Below, one piece after another: positions 1 to 8,306 of a stretch of DNA of 64,000 nt. This stretch comes from Enterococcus diestrammenae. Lineage in GTDB: Bacteria > Bacillota > Bacilli > Lactobacillales > Enterococcaceae. How positions within the stretch are numbered: the first letter of the stretch is position 1; each line of letters begins with the position of its first letter. The stretch covers positions 54,813 through 118,812 of the forward strand of contig NZ_MAEI01000005.1 of the NCBI RefSeq assembly GCF_009933255.1, in the 5' to 3' direction. A model generated the notes under the pieces. That model ran no database searches and was not told where the DNA came from. It worked only from the letters and a program-made list of their open reading frames with translations. A program made the position numbers and the translations under genes.

Positions 1-66
1 ATCCCACAAGCTTCCCTGTCTGTTTTCCTCGAAGTTTTCTGGCTGCTTGCTTTGTTTATTCGGCAT
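1..66 (-). CDS. rexA: RexA/AddA helicase-nuclease subunit, 5' end only
   Basis: An ATG at 66-64 opens a frame of 22 codons that runs off the window. It overlaps the last codons of rexB by 11 bases and has a strong ribosome site (GGAGGGTGAG) inside the rexB 3' end. Encoded start: MPNKQSKQPENFEENRQGSL. In Enterococcus and Streptococcus rexA directly follows rexB, so this is inferred to be the UvrD-like helicase/nuclease subunit of RexAB. No diagnostic motif lies inside the visible part, so the call rests on position, overlap and the ribosome site. Confidence 0.7.
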   Translation of the reverse strand, partial: MPNKQSKQPENFEENRQGSLWD

Positions 67-3000
67 TAGACTCACCCTCCTTCATATCAGTAAATAACGC
101 TTCTTGTGATTGATTGACCAAACGATGATAATCATTTTCCTTAAGCATCACGTCAAAGCTACAAACACTGCGGAAAGGACAAAAACTGCAAGCCCGTTTG
201 CCATTGGGCGCTAAGAACGGATTCAAAGCCAGTTCCCCCGTAACGATCCGTTCCGCAGCATTTTGCATCTTTTTACGGTTGAACTGCCGCAACACTTGGA
301 TCTCTTCATCCGTATAAAATGTTTTGGTTTGCGCCGAATTTTTCAAAACGCCCTTGACGTCTCTTGTCAGAGGAAAAAGCTGCGATGTGCCTTTAGGTTC
401 AGGCGTATCATCCATTTCTGCAAACAAACTGCCATCCTTCAAGTAGAACCCTTTCATACGGTATTTACTCAAAAGCTGATTTTGAAGGGCTTCTTCCGGT
501 TTTAAAACGGGATCTTGGATGCGCATATAATAGGCACCCGCCGGACGAACCTCATCGGTACCGATCAGTGCTTCCGCATCTTGCAAAGCAACATCCAAAT
601 AAGTAATCAGCTGCATGGCCAAGCCGTAATAAGCCTCTAAAAGACTAAAACTTTTATCGCCAGACTTATAATCCACCACTGCCAACCACGTTTTTCCATC
701 TGCTTGAGCCACATCAATACGGTCGATTTTCCCGCGAACTTTCAAGGTCCCGCCATTGCTCAAAGGCAGATTGATGCCGGGAAATCCGGGTTTACCAGCA
801 ATTTCCCCAAAAGCAACTTCAGTTTTCACTGGTCGTAAGCGGGTCTTTTGCTGTTGTTGTTGCAAGGCCCAGGTCATTTTAGAGACAGTCTTGCCCAAGC
901 GATGCCGAAGATAGTTCATACGTGCTGAGCTAGCTAAGACACCATACTGGGGTTCTCCAAAGATTTCTTTTAATAAGCCCTCAATCAATTCTTCCCGTTC
1001 CTGGGTGGACAAGTCAGCCAAATCGGTGCCAATTGCATTCACGGCTTTTAAGAAACGATCCAAGGCATCATGGAACAAACTCCCCGTCATCATGGGATCG
1101 ATTCCGTAAACTTCTCGTTCTTGTAGACGCAAGCCAAAACCAGCAAAGAAACGATATTCGCACTCATAAAAACTTTCTAGGCGGGAAACAGAGGCACGGA
1201 TATCGGTACCATAAATTGTTTCTGCTAAAGCCGGATCAAGGGGTACCGGAACGTTTTGATGACTGCGACCGGCAAAGGCCTGTGCTGCAATTGCCGCTAC
1301 TGGTGAGTCTCTGAGGGCTTGTTCCAATCGTTGCCAAACATAGGAAAGCGAGACTTTTTCATCCACAGATTGGCGATAAAGATTATTCAGCTGCCCGATT
1401 AAACTACGATAGCTAGTGACAAAGTTCTCAGGAGGTGCTTCCGGCGTCAACAGTTTTCGTTCGGTTACTGGAAGTTGTAACTGGCTAACAAAACGAGCGA
1501 CATACGGGGAAAGTTGGATATTTTGTTGGGTATCTTGATTCGCCGCATAACTCAAATATAGTTGGTCAGTTGCGGAGAGAAATAGTTTATAGGCAATCAG
1601 TGGAGAGCGGGCCGACTGTTCCCGACTACCCTCTTTCATAAATTTCTCCTCTGGTAAAACCTGATTCAACCGTTGCCGCTCTTCATCTGTCAATAAGCTC
1701 TGGTTGGTACTAGCTTGAGGGAAATTTGTCTCATTTAAGCCGATTGCAAAAGTCACTCGACATTGCCGTGGACGAGCCAAAGTTAGCTGATTGACTTGAA
1801 TTTGATCAATGGTGGAGGGAACCCGACCATAAGCGGTATTTTCCAAACCTGTCGCGAAAACTTCAGTAAAAAGCTCGTTATCAAACGGATCTTCACCATA
1901 AATTTGGACATACTCATCCATCAAAGTCATCAACGAACCCCATGTTTGTTCATGACTGCGGGCTTGTTCCAGTTTTCCCACCGCTACTTCTCGATCCCGC
2001 CAAGCTAAAATAGCTTTTTCGACTCCGGCTGTGACCAAGAATTGATAAAGCCAAGTTACCGCTTGGCGACCGTCTTTTGCCTCTGGTAATTTCTTGAGAA
2101 AACTACCTACGCCATCGCGAAAACTTCGACGTAACCGGTTGGAAGCCTTTGTCAAAGGCCCACTTTCCAAATGCGCTTGGTTTTCAAAATCATACTCCAC
2201 TACCGGCCAGTCATTTTTCCCAAGCCACCAATGTCCCTGAAAATTATTTTTCAGAGCCAAATTTTCAGTAAGATCCACATCTTGACGGAACAAGGCCAAC
2301 GCACTTTCCCAATCTCCTTGCGTTTCCACCAAATATTCTTTAGGGAGAAACAATTCGCTTTTAAGCAAGCGCAAAATATTTTCTAAACGATAATGATAAC
2401 GGGGCAGTTCTAATAAACCTCGCAAAAACTCCACCAAAGGATGCTGATCCATCGTAGCTTTTTGGTCGATGTAAACCGCCAATTCCGCCTCTTGAAAAAT
2501 CCGTGGCAACAATTGCCCATAGGTTTGCAAGTCATTGGTCACCAACTGGATATCTTTCAGACGTAAGGTAGGATCTGCAGCTAATAAACGGCGTATTTCA
2601 CTAGCGATTTGCCGTAATTCCTCTTCTGGCGTCACGGCTTTCCACAAATGTACTTGCGAGGACAAATCCAGTTGACGCCGATAATGACCTTGATTGGTCG
2701 TCAGCCGCCAAAATGCTTCTAACTCCACCAAATTGGCATACTCATGGCAATCACCTGACGGAGGTAAAACTTGGACTTTGGCTCCCACTTCGCGAGCTGT
2801 TTCCGTCAATTGATAAAAAATAGAGCCCGTGGCATAAAAAAGATCCAGCGGGGAGGGTTTGGCCGTCGTATATTGCTGGTCAAGCATCAACGCAACTGTC
2901 AACTGAGCCTTTTCCAAAAGAACCTGTAACAGCTGGATTTCTTGGGCATAGAGCTCCTCAAAGCCATATGCGATAAACAAGGTGTTCGACAGATCAGGTG

Positions 3001-3646
3001 TCTCGATGAAATCCTGCGGCAGCTCCCCTTTTAAGTAGGCTGTCAAGACGGCTAGAGGATCCGCCACTTGCAAATTTCGTGCCGCTAATGCTTCTTGATA
3101 GCGACTTAAAATCTGAGCAATCTCCCGCATTTTTTCCTGTTGATCTTGCCATTTCACCACTTCAGTCGCTTGTAAGCTGGCAAATTGCTCTTCATTTGGT
3201 GTAACCAATAACTCTTGAGGACTTAAATTGCCTGAGAGCAACTCGTTATTTAGATCCAAGAGTTGGTGAATAAACCCCTTTTTTTGGACTTCACCTTTAA
3301 AAACCACCAAATCATCTTGCATCTCTGCTAAAATCCGTCGCATCAACATGGCGCTACCGGCATCACTGATAGTGTCTTCCGTCAACAGACCTGTTTGTTG
3401 TAAAAAGTACCACGCCAAACGATAAAAACTAAAAACCTGCACTTGAATGGTACTGTAGTCTGGTGTTTTTTCCCGTTGTTTTAAGGCATGGAGTAATTCT
3501 TGTTCTTGCAAAAATTTATTGTAATTAGGTACGAGAAAAAAGACGTTGCCGCCAGTTTCTTCCCGCCAGGAAACAGCCTCGTCGATGACTCGTGTTTGAT
3601 GGTCACAGTTTCCATGGCCTAAAATAAAACGTAAGCCCATATCCAT
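56..3646 (-). CDS. rexB: ATP-dependent helicase/nuclease subunit RexB (AddB family)
   Basis: RexB pairs with RexA to resect double-strand DNA ends and load RecA at Chi sites. The protein is about 1,196 residues, normal for the family. The N-terminus (GLRFILGHGNCDHQT) lacks a usable Walker A motif, as expected of RexB rather than Bacillus AddB. The C-terminal PD-(D/E)XK nuclease domain is visible as GSLFHDALDRFL, VVDYKSG and AMQLITYLDVAL. Four cysteines typical of the AddB iron-sulfur staple are present: one in ECEYRFF and three in CSFCPFRSVC near the end. An upstream in-frame ATG at 3688 exists, but AAGGAG lies at 3650-3655, just before the ATGs at 3646 and 3640, so one of those is the likely start. 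It is translationally coupled to rexA. Confidence 0.93.
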   Translation of the reverse strand: MDMGLRFILGHGNCDHQTRVIDEAVSWREETGGNVFFLVPNYNKFLQEQELLHALKQREKTPDYSTIQVQVFSFYRLAWYFLQQTGLLTEDTISDAGSAMLMRRILAEMQDDLVVFKGEVQKKGFIHQLLDLNNELLSGNLSPQELLVTPNEEQFASLQATEVVKWQDQQEKMREIAQILSRYQEALAARNLQVADPLAVLTAYLKGELPQDFIETPDLSNTLFIAYGFEELYAQEIQLLQVLLEKAQLTVALMLDQQYTTAKPSPLDLFYATGSIFYQLTETAREVGAKVQVLPPSGDCHEYANLVELEAFWRLTTNQGHYRRQLDLSSQVHLWKAVTPEEELRQIASEIRRLLAADPTLRLKDIQLVTNDLQTYGQLLPRIFQEAELAVYIDQKATMDQHPLVEFLRGLLELPRYHYRLENILRLLKSELFLPKEYLVETQGDWESALALFRQDVDLTENLALKNNFQGHWWLGKNDWPVVEYDFENQAHLESGPLTKASNRLRRSFRDGVGSFLKKLPEAKDGRQAVTWLYQFLVTAGVEKAILAWRDREVAVGKLEQARSHEQTWGSLMTLMDEYVQIYGEDPFDNELFTEVFATGLENTAYGRVPSTIDQIQVNQLTLARPRQCRVTFAIGLNETNFPQASTNQSLLTDEERQRLNQVLPEEKFMKEGSREQSARSPLIAYKLFLSATDQLYLSYAANQDTQQNIQLSPYVARFVSQLQLPVTERKLLTPEAPPENFVTSYRSLIGQLNNLYRQSVDEKVSLSYVWQRLEQALRDSPVAAIAAQAFAGRSHQNVPVPLDPALAETIYGTDIRASVSRLESFYECEYRFFAGFGLRLQEREVYGIDPMMTGSLFHDALDRFLKAVNAIGTDLADLSTQEREELIEGLLKEIFGEPQYGVLASSARMNYLRHRLGKTVSKMTWALQQQQQKTRLRPVKTEVAFGEIAGKPGFPGINLPLSNGGTLKVRGKIDRIDVAQADGKTWLAVVDYKSGDKSFSLLEAYYGLAMQLITYLDVALQDAEALIGTDEVRPAGAYYMRIQDPVLKPEEALQNQLLSKYRMKGFYLKDGSLFAEMDDTPEPKGTSQLFPLTRDVKGVLKNSAQTKTFYTDEEIQVLRQFNRKKMQNAAERIVTGELALNPFLAPNGKRACSFCPFRSVCSFDVMLKENDYHRLVNQSQEALFTDMKEGESNAE

Positions 3647-3861
3647 AGCGCTCCTTTCTTCCTTTACTTGTCCATATCCAAACGACAAAGGATAGGTCTA
3701 GTATACCTGTTTTTTTGTCGTCCCGTCCACGGGAACAAAAAGTTAAAAAAGTGGTAATTATCTTTTTCCAAACATCACGATGACCAGTTGATATCCTCTT
3801 TACTCTCTATCCATGATAGATTACTCATTTGTAAACTTAGTAAGGGCTAAAATCCCAGTCT

Positions 3862-3913
3862 CCAAACAAAATAAGCCTATCTTCCAATCTCTCTTAATGG
3901 AAGATAAGCTTAT
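3862..3913 (-). terminator. Rho-independent terminator of lepB
   Basis: A 16-bp stem with one mismatch (3871-3886 with 3898-3913) and an 11-base loop. On the minus strand it is followed by TTTTGTTTG. It lies 78 bases after the lepB stop and closes that transcript before rexB. Confidence 0.75.
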
Positions 3914-3990
3914 GTTGTTTGTGTTTCACGTAGCTTAATATTTACTTTGGAGGACTAAATGAAGACGGTTGTTCCGAGCTCTTTTTGCTT

Positions 3991-4533
3991 TTACTCTTTG
4001 ATCAGCCCGAACTCTTGCAACGGCCAAAAGATAAATTTGACATCCCCGACAATATCAGCTTCTTTAATAAAACCGATGGAACGAGAGTCTTTTGAGATAC
4101 GACGGTTATCCCCCAACACCAACACTTCACCATCAGGAATCTTGCCAAATGAAAAAGAAGTTTCCTGATTTGGACCTAGCGTCAATGGTAACCCATCGGA
4201 AATTTGTTGTTCGAAATCCTCTAAATAAGGCTCTGCAGTCAATTTACCATCGATGTAAAGAGCCCCTTCTCGATATTCCACCTCTTCACCCGGCAAGCCG
4301 ATGACCCGTTTGATATAGTTTTTATCCGTTTCATCCGGTGCTGGAAAAGTGACGATGTCAAAGCGTTTAATATCTCGATTTAAAAGAGCTATCACCCGTT
4401 CCCCATCTGCTAATGTGGGATCCATTGAATCACCTTTTACGATTACTGGGGTAAACACGAATTGCCGCAACAGCCACAAAACGACAAAGAGTCCCGCCAG
4501 ATATAAGACTGTTTTCAGCCACTCTTTTTTCAA
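3991..4533 (-). CDS. lepB: Signal peptidase I
   Basis: Membrane-bound serine protease that removes signal peptides of exported proteins on the outer face of the membrane. The 180-residue protein has one N-terminal membrane segment (about residues 9-30). It then shows the catalytic serine motif KGDSMDPTL (Ser about 36), the catalytic lysine region NYIKRVIGLPGE, and the family box VLGDNRRISKDSR. This is the short single-span form typical of Firmicutes. The start codon is TTG, with an AAAGGACG ribosome site at normal spacing. The gene appears to be transcribed alone, with its own terminator downstream. Confidence 0.93.
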   Translation of the reverse strand: MKKEWLKTVLYLAGLFVVLWLLRQFVFTPVIVKGDSMDPTLADGERVIALLNRDIKRFDIVTFPAPDETDKNYIKRVIGLPGEEVEYREGALYIDGKLTAEPYLEDFEQQISDGLPLTLGPNQETSFSFGKIPDGEVLVLGDNRRISKDSRSIGFIKEADIVGDVKFIFWPLQEFGLIKE

Positions 4534-4672
4534 AAGCTCACGTCCTTTTTTCGTTGAATCTGTTTTAAGTTTACCATAGCCTAGGCCTGTCAGAAAATCA
4601 AAGACCCTTTATCACTAGAAAGTCTTAAGGTCCCTTTTATGAATGATCAAGTTAGCAGCCGAAGCAAATTAA

Positions 4673-4701
4673 TTTACTTACTTTTCGTTAGTTGCTATAC
4701 T
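4673..4701 (+). promoter_or_regulatory. Sigma-A-like promoter of the nitroreductase gene
   Basis: TTTACT (4673-4678), a 17-bp spacer, and TATACT (4696-4701) lie about 40 bases upstream of the start at 4743. The -10 is good and the -35 is moderate. No operator is obvious. Confidence 0.5.
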
Positions 4702-4742
4702 CTCTCTTGTACTTAAGAAAACAACCAAAAAGGAGTTTTACC

Positions 4743-5339
4743 ATGACAACATTTAAAGAAGCCCTTAAAAACCGTCGTTCCATTTACACCTTAGGCCGCA
4801 ACGTAGACCTGACTGAAAGCCAAATTGAAGACTTAATTACTGAAGCCGTCAAATATAGCCCTACTGCTTTCAATGCTCAATCTCCTCGTGTCGTGATTCT
4901 CTTTGGTGCAGCCCATGAAAAACTTTGGGAAATGACTGAAGCTGCCTTGAAACCTTTAACCCCTGCAGAAGCATTTCCAAATACGCAAGCTAAATTGGCT
5001 GGTTTTAAAGCCGGCTTAGGAACGGTTTTATTCTTCAAAAATACAGATACCGTGAAAAACTTGCAAGAACAGTTTGCCTTGTATGCTGACAATTTCCCTG
5101 ATTGGTCAGAACAATCAAATGGGATCGCTACTGCCAATACTTGGGTTGCCTTAGAAGAAGCTGGCTTAGGAGCCAACTTGCAACACTACAATCCAGTTAT
5201 TGACGAAGCAGTTGCTCAAGAATGGGATATCCCTACCAACTGGCAATTACGCTCCCAATTGGTCTTCGGTTCCAAAGAAGGCGAAGCTGGTGAGAAAGAT
5301 TTCTTAGCAGATGACGAACGTTTCCGGGTCATTCGCTAA
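4743..5339 (+). CDS. Nitroreductase-family NAD(P)H-dependent oxidoreductase
   Basis: A 198-residue flavoprotein of the nitroreductase fold, close to the HBN1/YfhC-type group. These enzymes use FMN and NAD(P)H to reduce nitro compounds or other small electrophiles. The FMN-binding N-terminus is visible as LKNRRSIYTLGRNVDLTE, and YSPTAFNAQSPRVVIL follows at about residues 37-52. The C-terminal part LEEAGLGANLQHYNP is also characteristic. The physiological substrate cannot be read from the sequence. An upstream in-frame ATG at 4692 exists, but AAGGAG about nine bases before 4743 fixes the start there. It is a single gene with its own promoter and a downstream hairpin. Confidence 0.88.
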   Translation: MTTFKEALKNRRSIYTLGRNVDLTESQIEDLITEAVKYSPTAFNAQSPRVVILFGAAHEKLWEMTEAALKPLTPAEAFPNTQAKLAGFKAGLGTVLFFKNTDTVKNLQEQFALYADNFPDWSEQSNGIATANTWVALEEAGLGANLQHYNPVIDEAVAQEWDIPTNWQLRSQLVFGSKEGEAGEKDFLADDERFRVIR

Positions 5340-5399
5340 ATCAATTGGTTGTAGCTAACAATCGTTTGACTTCAATATAATATCATTAAAGTGTCATTC

Positions 5400-5446
5400 A
5401 AAACACGCCTGCACAATTGCCAAATGGCTTTGCGCAGGCGTGTTTT
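5400..5446. terminator. Bidirectional terminator between convergent genes
   Basis: A 13-bp perfect stem, AAAACACGCCTGC (5400-5412) with GCAGGCGTGTTTT (5434-5446), lies between the nitroreductase gene and the convergent membrane-protein gene. A/T runs on both flanks allow use in both directions. Confidence 0.8.
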
Positions 5447-5459
5447 CTTATTGAAGCTG

Positions 5460-5948
5460 CTATTTTTTTCCCTCATCAGAGTCCATCAACAAAATTTCGA
5501 TAGCGGTTCCTTTGGGCAGATGCTCCGATAAAAAGAGGGCAATCTCTTCTACTGGTGCATCGAAAATCAATAAAGGCCCTCGCATTCCGTGGCGAAAAAA
5601 ATTCATTTTGGTTTGCTGAGGTGTTGCCAATAAAACGACTCGCTCAACCTCATTGTAAGGGACTCCTCGCAGATCCATTGAATTGTTGACAATCCGGTCT
5701 TGCCCCAAACCTTTGGAGTCAAAAAGAAAACTCAAAATGAACAAGGCTGCAATAATTCCTCGCAAATAGTCTTCTGGTAATTTGGCTTCATGAATCGTTA
5801 ATAACAAGCCACCGACTGCCAAAAAGGGAATCGCTGTCACTAAACTAGTACGCCGCTTGGAAGTAAAGACTAAATCTTTGCGCACTAAAAACAAATACAG
5901 GTACAGCACTAGCAACAAACCGATTAGCAATAAGGTAAAGCCGCCCAT
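5460..5948 (-). CDS. Uncharacterised membrane protein, 162 residues
   Basis: I do not recognise a named family. The protein starts with a hydrophobic span (about residues 3-22). A short basic loop (RKDLVFTSKRR) and two further hydrophobic stretches follow (about 37-52 and 63-78). The C-terminal half is soluble and includes MDLRGVPYNEVERVVLL, which resembles small YcxB- or PH-like domains attached to membrane anchors. The start has an excellent ribosome site (GGAGGAGGTG). Transcription is convergent with the nitroreductase gene and divergent from the DUF308 gene. It is a credible gene on ribosome site, length and hydrophobic pattern. Function unknown. Confidence 0.7.
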   Translation of the reverse strand: MGGFTLLLIGLLLVLYLYLFLVRKDLVFTSKRRTSLVTAIPFLAVGGLLLTIHEAKLPEDYLRGIIAALFILSFLFDSKGLGQDRIVNNSMDLRGVPYNEVERVVLLATPQQTKMNFFRHGMRGPLLIFDAPVEEIALFLSEHLPKGTAIEILLMDSDEGKK

Positions 5949-6179
5949 GATGCACCTCCTCCTTCGATTGGGTCTCCTTCAAAGATACTTTATCCCGGTA
6001 TTTTTGACAAATATTCTTCCCTCTCCTTCAAAAAGTGCATTTCAAAGAAGAATTTTGACACTATCCTTTTCTAATTATTACCAAATCAGCTACAATAAAG
6101 AAAAGCATCGCAAGAATCTACTGAGAGCCAACAAAACCTTATCTTGGTATTTTACTGAAATTTTTGAGGAGGAATCTTT

Positions 6180-6701
6180 ATGGAAGAATTTATGAAAAAA
6201 ATGAACCAATATGATTTGTTGCGGGGCGTCTTGGCGACGATTTTAGGTCTTGTTATCATTTGGCGTCCGGGCATGGTTTTTAATGGGATTGTCTACATTA
6301 TTGCTGCCTATTTTGCCTTGATGGGACTCTTAATTCTATACACTGTGCTGCGGGAAAAAGACCATCTTGCTGGTTCATACGCCCCAGGGATTTTATTGCT
6401 ATTAGTTGCCTTGGCAGTCATCGTCTTAGCCAAACCGATTGTCGCTTTTATCCCCTTTTTACTCGGTTTATTTGTGGTAATCGGCGGCGTGCGGCAACTG
6501 CTTCAAGAAATCCAACTGAACCGACAAGGACTGGCCGGTACTGGTTGGTTTATCTTCGCTATTTTGATGATTATCGCAGGAGCCGTTTTACTTTTAAATC
6601 CTTTTAAAAGTGTATTGTTAATGTTTCGTATCTTTGGCGTTATCGCAGTCATTGTCGGGATATCAACCATGATTCGCTACCGGCAGCAGCGAGTCTCTTA
6701 A
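6180..6701 (+). CDS. DUF308/HdeD-like integral membrane protein
   Basis: A 173-residue polytopic protein with about six hydrophobic segments. The pattern of short paired helices (LATILGLVIIWRPG, IVYIIAAYFALMGLLIL, LLLLVALAVIVLAKP, FIPFLLGLFVVIGGVRQL) is that of the DUF308/HdeD family. HdeD itself is linked to acid resistance in Escherichia coli, but the role of Gram-positive members is unknown. The internal repeat of a helix pair ending in a P-containing turn (WRPG, AKPI, LNPF) fits the family's triplicated unit. The ribosome site GAGGAGG is about eight bases before ATG 6180. Two in-frame ATGs follow, so the exact start is slightly uncertain. Confidence 0.78.
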   Translation: MEEFMKKMNQYDLLRGVLATILGLVIIWRPGMVFNGIVYIIAAYFALMGLLILYTVLREKDHLAGSYAPGILLLLVALAVIVLAKPIVAFIPFLLGLFVVIGGVRQLLQEIQLNRQGLAGTGWFIFAILMIIAGAVLLLNPFKSVLLMFRIFGVIAVIVGISTMIRYRQQRVS

Positions 6702-6782
6702 GTACTTCAAGATACCTATTCCATAACAACAACCCAAACAAAAGTTATTGCTTGACATTTTTATTAAAAATTGCATTTCTGA

Positions 6783-6811
6783 TTGAATTTTTGCCGACGA
6801 ACCTCTATACT
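6783..6811 (+). promoter_or_regulatory. Sigma-A promoter upstream of the 6838 gene
   Basis: TTGAAT (6783-6788), a 17-bp spacer, and TATACT (6806-6811) make a near-consensus promoter. Transcription would start about 20 bases before the GTG at 6838, leaving a very short leader. Confidence 0.6.
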
Positions 6812-6837
6812 GAGTCTAATCAAATCAGAAAGCCGGT

Positions 6838-7269
6838 GTGGCCGTGGCCGCAAGAAATAAACAGGAATTGCCTGTCATTTTTATCCGTGACTCCCAAGGC
6901 AATACCGTCGAAAAAATAACCGTTAAAGAATGGATGCGCCGCAAAGCCATCCAACAAAATGACAACTTTTTTATCAAGCTTTATCGTGAAGCTTTGAATT
7001 ATTACGCAATGGATGACTTTGAGAAGGCAGAAGACCTGCTCTTGTATCTTTGTGAATCGACCCATTATAGCCATTACGAATATGTGGAACGCCTCGCAAA
7101 TATTTATCGATTGGAAAAACGCCCAGACAAAGAGCGCTGTATCCTATTACTCTCCCATCGCCAACTACGGAACGATCCAATCTGCCTGCATATTGATCGT
7201 CGTTTGGAAAAACTCGATTACGATTTTCTACCATCAAACGGTTTGTTTAATCAAGCTTTTGGAAACTGA
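6838..7269 (+). CDS. Hypothetical protein with TPR-like helices, 143 residues
   Basis: No family recognised. The N-terminal 35 residues look like a small beta unit (LPVIFIRDSQGNTVEKITV). The rest is predicted helical, with a tetratricopeptide-like spacing of aromatic and alanine residues in YREALNYYAMDDFEKAEDLL and EYVERLANIYRLEKRPDKER. TPR-like repeats usually bind other proteins. The start is GTG with only a weak ribosome site (AGAAAG) behind a good promoter, so a GTG two codons later is also possible. A hairpin overlaps the stop codon. No function can be assigned. Confidence 0.6.
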   Translation: MAVAARNKQELPVIFIRDSQGNTVEKITVKEWMRRKAIQQNDNFFIKLYREALNYYAMDDFEKAEDLLLYLCESTHYSHYEYVERLANIYRLEKRPDKERCILLLSHRQLRNDPICLHIDRRLEKLDYDFLPSNGLFNQAFGN

Positions 7270-7291
7270 TCAGTTACTGGTCAGTTTTTTT
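7263..7291 (+). terminator. Terminator overlapping the stop codon of the 6838 gene
   Basis: AACTGATC pairs with GGTCAGTT across a short loop and is followed by a run of seven T. The stem includes the TGA stop at 7267-7269. Confidence 0.65.
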
Positions 7292-7315
7292 GTGGCCAAA
7301 GAAGTATGACACATC

Positions 7316-7430
7316 CAGATATATCTAAGCAGAAAACACTAAGTTAAACTAGCAAAGTAACCACAGATCTTCCGTAGGCATGTAGCACCACCACAATCCA
7401 AGAGACTCTCGGAAAGCAAGTCCGCTTTTT
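7316..7430 (+). repeat. Partial copy of a dispersed intergenic repeat
   Basis: ATCTAAGCAGAAAACACTAAG followed by TTAAACTAGC (from about 7323) matches segments near 17,240 and 43,080. About 60 bases later GGAAAGCAAGTCCG with a T run resembles the terminal inverted arms of the element at 16.8-17.1 kb. The order of the two blocks is the same as in that element read on the minus strand, so this looks like a diverged partial copy. It sits in a 390-base stretch without genes. Nothing else recognisable was seen there. Confidence 0.5.
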
Positions 7431-7682
7431 TTATGAGTCTAAGCTAGGAAAAATTGTCAGACTTCAAAAGCTAAGTGTCCCAACACAAAAAAGGCCCCTC
7501 CTGCTGTCCTCACCTTCGCTTCTGCCCGATTCCACCTTTCGCCTGCTGCTATCATCCAGTTTCATGCGTTTTGTTTTTCGAAAATGGGCTGCCGTGCTAA
7601 ACTTAAAGAGGTATGAAAAAAAGTCGTTTTTTTTAAGGATAGATTCCTAGTTTAACACCGACAATCAAAAGGAGGAGTTTCC

Positions 7683-7934
7683 ATGAACAAAGAAGAATTG
7701 ATTCAAAAAGTAAAAGATTTAATTGGTGAAGGAAATATTGAAGCCGCCCAAAAATTTGTGGAAGAACACAAAGATGATTTAGGAGAATACGCAGATAAAG
7801 CCAAAAATATGATTACCAATTTCAATCCTGATGAATTTGCCGATAAAGCCAAAGATGTTTTTGATGACGCAAAAGCCGCTGCTTCTGAACCAGATGGCAT
7901 CGTTAATAAAATCAAAGACTTGTTCAACAAATAA
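7683..7934 (+). CDS. Small acidic helical protein, 83 residues
   Basis: A short charged protein (start MNKEELIQKVKDLIGEGNIE) rich in Lys, Asp, Glu and Ala, without cysteine or a signal peptide. An imperfect internal repeat is visible: YADKAKNMITNFNPDE followed by FADKAKDVFDDAKAA. It reads as two to four amphipathic helices, recalling small stress-related proteins of lactic acid bacteria, but no family can be named. The ribosome site AAGGAGGAG is excellent and a terminator follows directly, so it is very likely a real, singly transcribed gene. Confidence 0.75.
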   Translation: MNKEELIQKVKDLIGEGNIEAAQKFVEEHKDDLGEYADKAKNMITNFNPDEFADKAKDVFDDAKAAASEPDGIVNKIKDLFNK

Positions 7935-7950
7935 GCTTTGCCCCCAAAAA

Positions 7951-7983
7951 TCCCGCCACCTGTCAAGGTAGCGGGATTTTATT
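7951..7983 (+). terminator. Terminator of the 83-residue protein gene
   Basis: TCCCGCCACCT pairs with AGGTAGCGGGA (one mismatch, five-base loop), followed by TTTTATTTGG. It lies 17 bases after the stop codon. Confidence 0.8.
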
Positions 7984-8058
7984 TGGTCAGCTAGGTTGTT
8001 GATGAGCCTTTACGGTAAAATCATGGTGATTTTTTCCTACCAGCATAACGTGTTCTAC

Positions 8059-8104
8059 ACAAAAAGCCGAACTCGTGAGTTTCCTAGATTCACGAGTTCG
8101 GCTT
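8059..8104 (-). terminator. Strong hairpin terminator downstream of nifJ
   Basis: A perfect 15-bp stem (8064-8078 with 8090-8104) with an 11-base loop. On the minus strand it is followed by TTTTTGTG. It lies about 200 bases after the nifJ stop. The stretch between (8105-8306) shows no gene. Confidence 0.8.
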
Positions 8105-8306
8105 GGCGTTGGTCCACTTATCTTTACTAAAATGATGAGTGGACTGTTCCAAAAAAGGAGAATTGCTGGAATTGACTTTCTTGACAGTGAAATGGTGCAA
8201 ACAATCAATTCCTATTAGATCGTCGCAGCCCTGACTAGGAGCGTTCAAAGACCAGTGGATGCGACGGGATCTACTGCTTATTCATCAGTCGTCTTGCTAT
8301 CAAAAA

